Source of the DNA: Datisca glomerata
Taxonomy: Eukaryota > Streptophyta > Magnoliopsida > Cucurbitales > Datiscaceae
DNA length: 64,000 nucleotides
Assembly: GCA_003255025.1 (NCBI GenBank)
Contig: QANY01002976.1
Coordinates: 4,335,541-4,399,540, forward strand
Direction of reading: 5' to 3'
The translations under genes and the position numbers were made by a program. Below the pieces are notes generated by a model. That model was given only the letters and a program-made list of their open reading frames with translations. It was not told the origin of the DNA and ran no database searches. Positions 58,070 to 64,000 of this stretch are shown here, piece by piece; positions within the stretch are counted from its first letter, which is position 1; each line of letters starts with the position of its first letter.

Positions 58070-58325
58070 ATATTTGAACCTTTAAAGTAGTTGTTTATGA
58101 CTACTTGAACCCTTTAACTAGTTATTTTTATTCTATCAGTTAGCAAACTAGAGATCAGGTGATTACTTGAACCCTTCAAGTAGTTATTTTTTTCTGCAAG
58201 TCAGTAACCCATACATCAGGTGACTATTTGAAAAATTCAAATAGTTATTTATGTCTACTTGAACCCTTCAAGTAGTTATTTTTATTCTGTAAGCAACTAG
58301 GTAATTACTTGAACCTTTTTCTACA
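58070..58325. repeat. nested palindrome cluster 6
   Basis: Mostly CCC-centred copies (ACTTGAACCCTTCAAGTAGT) at intervals of about 60-70 bases, with linkers TTATTTTTATTCTATCAGTTAGCAA-like (words TTATTTTTATTCT and CAGGTGA). More degenerate than clusters 2-4. Confidence 0.8.
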
Positions 58326-58341
58326 TCCAAAAAGAGAGAGA

Positions 58342-58391
58342 AATGGTACTCGAGTGCATCTTGCTGAAAAATGGTACTCGAGTGCATCTTG
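58342..58391. repeat. 28-bp tandem duplication
   Basis: AATGGTACTCGAGTGCATCT followed by TG occurs twice, starting at 58,342 and 58,370, in perfect match. It duplicates part of a plus-strand open frame (58,343-58,579) of no recognised family. Confidence 0.8.
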
Positions 58392-58579
58392 ATGGTTGCA
58401 CGTGTCGTTTTGAATTGGTTTTCAGTAAAAAGAAAAGTCAAATTCGATTATTTCTTGGAGGGTTTAGTTTATCATTCATGTCTCTTCACAAAAGCTTACA
58501 TCTTGACAGGACACTTTGTCTTCAAAAATTCAAGTTAACTTACCTGGCCAAAAATAGACGTCCATGGGGCTTGTTGTGA

Positions 58580-59214
58580 AGGTTTGACTTGTCACGCAAT
58601 ATATTGACTCACAATTTCGATTTCAAAGACTCTTGAGAGGCACAAAAGCAACATTTAAACTTTATGATGAAGGATACTTTGAAAACTTATTTCAATTCAC
58701 CCAAATATATGATCTAGACTAATTAATTATATTATCTTAATCACCCTATATCATAGATGATTATTGGTGTAAATTACACAATTATAAATGTGCTACATAC
58801 TCAATAAATGTCCTATTAATTGGTATGCACACAATATTTCTGACAATCTCTAAAATTAATGAAAAAAGTAAAAAAAAATAACAGGAGAAAGAGTGAAGAC
58901 CACAATAGGAAATATATCATGTTAGGATAATGACTTTCGATTGCCCTAGTAAGAGCCTACCAGCTTACTTGACTAATTAATGAAGTAAAAGACTATATCA
59001 TCGGCAATTTGTGTAAGTCGAGTAAATAGACTTTACACAAAACTTGGAATTGAAATTAGTTATCAGTTGTGTTCACTATCTCAACCCTAAGCAATCTTGA
59101 TTTTGTAGTGCTTTAGAGAATCTCGGCCTTCTAAAAATTCTCATAAAATCATCATCGTTCTGCACTTAAATAGGTGATGTCCTACAAGGAGTATCCTACT
59201 ATACCCCACTTGTA

Positions 59215-59250
<36 letters not shown>

Positions 59251-59399
59251 CATTGAAAGCAATGCTAAACCTAGACAGTGGATGTACACTTCATAACATC
59301 ATAGAAATGGAAAGAAGACGGCTCCTAAGTGCTAACAGTTGAGAAAATCATAATTAGTTGTGTTCTATTGAACCAAGTCCATGCGATTTATAATCACTA
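58580..59399. other. no gene seen; TA microsatellite inside
   Basis: AT-rich stretch. (TA)n of about 30 bases at 59,218-59,249. Text at 59,250-59,400 may be the downstream flank or LTR of the copia fragment to the right, but no LTR pair was found. Confidence 0.5.
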
Positions 59400-60120
59400 G
59401 ATCAGGTTTCCATTAAGGTGACTTAGTTTAACCTCATCCCCTTTGACGTGAAATTTTATACACACTCCAGATAAACATTTGAAGAGATTCGCTAAGTTTT
59501 TGTTTTCTTGGATTTTATAAAATCAATATATATAACTTTACTTGAAAGCAACTGTCTGGCGGTATTATACCGACAATGTGTGTGTGGTGATTATATTTAT
59601 GCACAAAATTATGTGCCCTAGCTATTATTGTTGCTTGATCATCACAATGAAAATATATAACAAAAACAAGGTTGGGCCAGATTGGTATATCACCTGAGCT
59701 AGATATCTAATTTGCATCACTGTATCTTTCATATATAGCTGGATATGTTCCTTAATGTAATGCATATGTTTAGTTCGCTTAATACGATGAAGTACTCTAA
59801 GTAATGCATTCCAATGTTCAACTCATGGATTACTAGTAAACCTACTAAATTTTTTATTTAACTAAGCTATGACAAGGCTTGTGCAGTTAAACTGCCAATA
59901 ATTTAAGTGTATACTCTAGTCAAGATATACAAAATCATGTAATATCTAGAATAAGATATGGAATTATGAAGTCTCTTTTATGCCATAACTCATTGAATCT
60001 TTTATTCACTTTAGCGATAAAATGTCATTGAGATCATGCCAACCCTTTAGGTGTTCTCAAGATTTTGATTCCAAGAATTACATCTGCAAAACCTAGGTTT
60101 TCATGTTGAAATTGCTCGTA
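59400..60120 (-). pseudogene. Ty1/copia pol fragment: RT end and RNase H
   Basis: Reading right to left: FADVILGIKILRTPKGLA near 60,100-60,040, HWNALLRVLHRIKRTKHMHY-like text near 59,815-59,755, YERYSDANWIS-type RNase H start near 59,735-59,695, then CDDQATI near 59,650 and the closing R-x-x-L-L-S near 59,545. This is the conserved copia order (LGI.I.RT..G; HW.A..RVL.Y.K; Y.DANW; CD.QA.I). Frames change several times. A different copia family from the fragment at 36,986-37,815, judging by sequence. Confidence 0.75.
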
Positions 60121-60209
60121 AGCATTTTTTGAATAGAAATGATGATAATTGTTACGTGTATTTTCTCAACCACCAGTAACACGACAACATGTGTCATAAC
60201 AAATTGAGA

Positions 60210-60889
60210 AATTTGTCACATAGGAACTTTTGAAGGAAAAAAGCCAACCAAATCTAGATGGACACTATAGAGCTCGGGACACACAAACCCGAGCATAGGA
60301 AGGATAGGAGCAAGGTTGAGGTATAATAAAATGAGGTCATGCAATCCCTAGGCACAAGATCAACATTACTTGCCGAAAGTAACATCTAATGAGTTCAATC
60401 TCCATGACGTAGTGTCAGGATGGCCTTCGCCCGGTCAGTTTGACACTAAATGTCCATCACATTATGTCAAGATCGCCTCCTTTCCATCAAACCAACAACA
60501 ATGGAAACAGGCTTCGTGTTTCACAAACTTCTCCTACACACCTCCAAGATGCTTCCTCAACACGCATCTCCCTCCCCCAAAGATTCAGGTATAAATATGT
60601 CAACGAATCAACTGAAAAGGTAGATGTACTCTCCCTTATAGAAATTAAGCCAAGATATGGACCATCTATTAATTTAGGCATCGAAGGGTGTTAGGAGGGG
60701 AAACCACCCCCAGGTTCCCCGTTTATAGGGTTCCTTGTTTGTGAATTGCAAATGTTGAGGTCGAGAGGAACTCTAACTAAGAGAAGGAATACGTGCAACG
60801 TAACTTTTGCAGATCCCTTCAGTCAAGAGGATTTACGCATTGAAGACGAAGGCTCAACACATGTACAGATGAAGTTTTAGACTTCAACA
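60210..60889 (+). repeat. probable LTR of the second Tat-like element
   Basis: Inferred from the PBS that follows and the TATAAATA box. The 5' edge is assigned at a TGTCACATAGG near 60,212 or a TGTGTCATAAC near 60,190; either gives a length close to the 714-743 bases of the other element's LTRs. The end ACA agrees with the TG...CA rule. No partner LTR in the window. Confidence 0.45.
60590..60597 (+). promoter_or_regulatory. TATA box in the probable LTR
   Basis: TATAAATA in GATTCAGGTATAAATATG, about 300 bases before the LTR end, comparable to the TATA position in the other Tat-like LTRs. Confidence 0.45.
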
Positions 60890-60890
60890 G

Positions 60891-60911
60891 TCGGTGTTGT
60901 TTGTGGGAATC
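60891..60911 (+). other. primer binding site of the second Tat-like element
   Basis: TCGGTGTTGTTTGTGGGAAT directly after the LTR end. Aligns with GTTGGTGACGTCTGTGGGAA of the first element and the GGCGCCGT(C/T)TGTGGGAA plant type. Confidence 0.6.
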
Positions 60912-62244
60912 GACTACAAAGACGTCCCCGTCAAAGCATTATGAGCCATTTTTGTTCCGGCAAAGAGAAAATGGGCCCAACATTTTGCGCCCATGAAACA
61001 CGGGGCGAAGAGGTAGCCAGCCCACTAGGGAAAGAACCTTCTACCCCTTCAGGACTATCTAATAAAGAAAGAAAGATGTGGTGGTTATAATATCTAAGAT
61101 AACCCGAGAGGAAAGGAAAGATGTGCCAGATCATGTGCAAGTCACAACTATCTCTTGCACAGGAATGATCCCCTCCGACGGCTCAAGAGGTCACCGAAAA
61201 ATTTACAACGCGCTCCCAGAGCTCCGGGGAAAACCATCCAAGGAAGGACGGGATGACCTCCAAACTAGGGATGAGTGTCACCTCTCGAGGAAACCGGAAC
61301 CAAGATGAATTTAGGATGTGAAGGGTTAGACTCCTCTTTTCTGAGGTTCTGGCTGGGGTCATCCTAGAAAGGCAAAGGGAAAAATCTCTGAAGAACTCTT
61401 GAGGACAAAATGCGAGCAACAATATAAATATCAGGGGCGCCGCCCACTGTCCGGAATTTTGGGACCCCTTTGGTCACTAGGAAGAAACCGCTCGATGTGG
61501 TTGGACGTGCTGAGCATTAGTCATGGCTGAAATACAGAGGCTTGCATTAGCCATCCTTGGTAGCCGAAGTGTAAGCCCCGGTCATGTGGCCCCAAGCCTC
61601 TGCACCTCACAACGGACAGAACAAAAGCACGAAGATCATGTCCAAATCGGAGCACAAACTCATAAGTTACCCAAGGAAATGAAGCCCTGATGAGAAGGCA
61701 ATAGAGATCGACATCCACTTTACACCAACTCTTGATGAAGTCGGGAACTTCACGAGACCCTTACACAAGCATGTCCCCTCAGGCACACATACATAGATCG
61801 ATGAGCGTGTGGCCAGCACCCTAACCCAGGGGTCAACCCTCAGAAGGGAACCTCAGAGGTCCAGAAAGTTGATTATACTCCCGCCAAATCTCCAGAGAAG
61901 GCAATTCAGAAAAATTCAGTGCTCACCCCTAAGCAAAGTGCGAAGCCTGAGGAGCCTCACCATTACGACAAATGTTAAGCATGGAGAAAGGGGCGCTCCC
62001 ATAAAAATGAAGGGCCAAAACCAAGGAAACGGAACCCCCCTCTAGATGTAACAGGCAATAAAGGTTGCACGCCCGTCTATAGTTTTCCAAATAAGAGACC
62101 TCATTCTCTCCTCGTTTAGGAATAAATTTGGCTAGGATTCTCTTTATATGAATCTATATTTATGAAAAAAATAGAACATGTCATATTTGCTAAATGACCT
62201 CATAGTTGTTCTACAAGCCTCAAAGGACCGACTCTTCTACGACA

Positions 62245-62550
62245 CATAACGAAGGCCAAAAAGTACTGACTGGTAAATGTGCTCTAGCTGACCAGTCAGG
62301 ATTAAACAAAAAGTGCAGACTGGTAAATGCGCTCTAACCAACTAGTCGGGATTAAACAGAAAGTGATGACTGGTAAAGGGGATTAAATAAAAAGTGATGA
62401 TTGCTTAAGGAACTCTAGCCGACCAGGCAAGATTAAATAAAAAATGATCACTATTAAAGGCGCTCTAGCCGACCAATCAAGATTAAATAAAAAATGATCA
62501 CTATTAAAGGCGTTCTAGCCGACTAGTCATGATTAAACAAAAAGCAATGA
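62245..62550. repeat. about 64-bp tandem repeats
   Basis: Four to five units of GATTAAA(C/T)AAAAAGTGATGACTGGTAAAGG..GCTCTAGCCGACCAGTC type; two consecutive units at 62,435-62,520 are almost identical. Inverse-complementary to the repeats at 43,830-44,560, showing that the two Tat-like elements are related. Confidence 0.8.
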
Positions 62551-62940
62551 GATATTGCGAGGAGGTGTGTGTTGAGAATTCATGCTCGCAGACAGGATCA
62601 AAGATCTAGCCAGAGAGGCATGCCTGGCTAAAAGATAAAAGGACGATCCTCTGGTCGAAAAACCTGAGGAGCTCAACTTGTTCTCTAAATTGCTAAACCA
62701 GGAAAGGGATCACCTAGGAAAGAGCTTGCTCGACTAAATGTCAAAAACCCCCAATGCGAAGAAATTCTACCAGACCAACCCTCCCGGATGGGAATGCACT
62801 CAGGAAGGCTTATAAAGATCGCAGTTGGTCTAAACCACCCCCGACCTACGAAGAAGGGCAATCCACTGGACCGGAACAGATCCATCAATGAGGGATCGAT
62901 ACCCTCTAAGGTCATTCATGCTCGGGAGAAGGTTAAATAA

Positions 62941-63613
62941 ACTTAGACCAATTATATTGGATTAAATTTTAATTTTACATTCATAGAGTTATTTTAACTT
63001 GTAATTAATTTGTAATTAATTGATTAGTTAAAATAGAAACACACTATCCTAAAATATTCAGTGTGAGAAGGTTGACATTTTAATATAACTTATGATCTTC
63101 ATTATTAGTACAACAATGTGAGTTACAGTGAGGGACTCGAGATGGTTTTATTTTCATCCCCCTAAAGAAGGTTTCGAGTTGTATCAATACTAAGATTGAA
63201 CTTCTTAAGAAGATATGACTAAGTGATATAGTTTAATTTTGACCGACCCTAAGGTGGCATATTCTAAATCAAGTCATTTAATCTGAAATAATAGGTTATA
63301 CTCACAAAGTCATAATTAAGTATTGAGTGGATAATTGTGACTTGACCAAATAAGCGGTACCTTATATTAAACGAGCAAATATGAGACATTTTGAGTTTTA
63401 ATTAATAAGAATGAGTGTCCCATAGACAATTCAAAATTAATATGACCGACCCTAAGGCGGCACATTAATTGTTAGGTTATCTTACCGTGGATTAGTAAAT
63501 CTTAAATTTACATGTTTAATATGTTGCATTCAAGTATAACGTTTACTTTCTGAATTCTTGATATTTATTTTAATTATATTGAATTATGTTTATTTTATTT
63601 TCCAGTTATTATT
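62941..63613 (+). other. 5' LTR/leader of a copia-type element
   Basis: AT-rich text with the phrase GACCGACCCTAAGG(T/C)GGCA repeated at about 63,241 and 63,443. It precedes the copia-like gag frame, and a TTCCAG acceptor-like site lies just before the gag ATG. The LTR edge could not be set because the partner LTR is outside the window. Confidence 0.45.
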
Positions 63614-64000
63614 ATGTCTACCATGAGCAACCCTATTACCGCTTTACTTGCACTTGATAAATAAAATGGTGATAATTTCATAAGATGGAAGTCAAATTTA
63701 AACTTGATGTTTATTTGTGAAAATCATAAATTTGTTCTTATTGAGGAATGTCATGAGGGTTCCGCTGCAAAATCCCTTAAAAATGTTAGGGACAAGTTTG
63801 ATGTTTAGATTCAATCCAATAACAAAGCTAAGTGCTACATGCATATGAGTATGAATGATGTTCAGAGAACTAAGTATAAAAGTTGGCTATGAGATTATGA
63901 AATCTTTACAAACGAAGTTTGGGCAGCAGTCTGATCAAAGTCATCATGAGGCTACTAGGAGCTACATGACAACCAAGATGAAGAAAGTTACTTCTCTGCG
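63614..64000 (+). pseudogene. Ty1/copia gag, broken, runs off the window
   Basis: Gag of copia elements forms the virus-like particle. ATG at 63,614 (MSTMSNPITALLALD). The frame shows NGDNFIRWKSNLNLMFICEN, HKFVLIEECHEG and IQSNNKAKCYMHMSMNDVQR, matching the plant copia gag N-terminal domain. Two in-frame stops (TAA near 63,662, TAG near 63,806) and a frameshift near 63,880 break it. After the shift, YEIMKSLQTKFGQQSDQ and the EATRSYMTTKMKKVTSL block follow to the window end. Start chosen because it directly follows a splice-acceptor-like site and matches the family start. Confidence 0.85.

Larger units (their letters stand above)
56500..58330 (+). mobile_element. second element carrying the nested palindromes
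   Basis: Begins with a CTT-rich stretch whose right end (CCCATTCTTCTTC ... GGTACCCATTC at 56,615-56,668) matches 3,060-3,145 of the first MULE. Palindrome cluster 5 (56,688-57,065), a zf-GRF-like exon, and palindrome cluster 6 (58,070-58,325) follow. TIRs matching the first MULE were not found, so both outer limits are provisional. It is probably a MULE relative, judged by shared repeats and layout only. Confidence 0.5.
60210..62940 (+). mobile_element. second Tat-like gypsy element, internally deleted
   Basis: A single LTR-like region ends in ACTTCAACA (60,881-60,889). It is followed at once by GTCGGTGTTGTTTGTGGGAA, the same PBS class as the complete element at 40,342-49,179. TATAAATA at 60,590-60,597 is a plausible LTR promoter. 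The interior (about 60,940-62,240) has GC-richer text with no recognisable gag or pol; an ATG at 60,944 (MSHFCSGKEKMG) could be the gag start. Tandem repeats at 62,245-62,550 match those of the first element in inverse orientation, as expected for opposite insertion. No second LTR seen. The left boundary is a guess. Confidence 0.55.

Noticed and set aside
61078..62045. Plus-strand open frames in the GC-richer interior of the second Tat-like element
   Set aside because: I tried to read them as gag or pol and found no motif; they are not listed as genes.

Overview
This window looks like plant nuclear DNA, probably from a flowering plant. It is AT-rich and intron-rich and carries families confined to or typical of plant genomes: Mutator-like elements with Ulp1-type proteases, a FAR1-related protein, plant mobile domain (PMD) genes, a hAT transposon and Ty1/copia and Ty3/gypsy (Tat-like) retrotransposons. 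A four-N gap inside a G run at about 43,450 marks it as draft assembly. I find no intact host gene and no tRNA or rRNA. Almost every recognisable coding stretch is a decayed mobile-element gene, so this is nested repeat-rich, probably pericentromeric or intergenic, DNA. The species cannot be named from the sequence.

Layout. 1-1,765: anonymous AT-rich DNA with a TG microsatellite. 1,766-10,821: a roughly 9 kb Mutator-like element with degenerate terminal inverted repeats of about 160-180 bp. It carries a mudrA-like transposase pseudogene (+) that has lost its catalytic core, a convergent Ulp1-like protease pseudogene (-) and a DUF1985-like fragment (+). Four clusters of a nested palindromic repeat separate these genes. 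11,500-17,540: a split pseudogene whose first three exons encode an apparent HMG box, followed by a plant mobile-element domain and a C-terminal Ulp1 protease. 18,150-19,150: a FAR1-related pseudogene (-).

20,099-22,677: a hAT transposase pseudogene (+) with BED, DUF659 and dimerisation regions. Its acidic 3' end is the left edge of a four-copy tandem array (22,624-34,516; about 3.1-3.2 kb per unit, one unit 2.45 kb). Each unit carries the hAT 3' tail plus an antisense PMD pseudogene. The array ends in an inverted partial copy.

35,225-36,860, 49,275-50,760 and 53,990-55,340: three copies of a modular, minisatellite-bearing element family; two contain arrays that flip orientation at a centre and could fold into long hairpins. 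36,986-37,815: a copia RT/RNase H fragment (-). 40,342-49,179: a complete-boundary Tat-like gypsy element on the minus strand, with a perfect 5-bp target duplication (ATGGG), two divergent LTRs, a recognisable PBS, a pol pseudogene, a plus-strand additional ORF between integrase and the 3' LTR, and no gag.

56,500-58,330: a second element with the same palindromic repeat, carrying a zf-GRF-like exon. 59,400-60,120: another copia fragment (-). About 60,210-62,940: a second, internally deleted Tat-like element (+). 62,940-64,000: the 5' part of a third copia-type element with a broken gag, running off the window.

The most unusual items are the HMG-box/Ulp1 chimera, the nested palindromes proliferating between transposon genes, the tandem amplification of a hAT-tail/PMD composite, and the modular inverted-minisatellite family.
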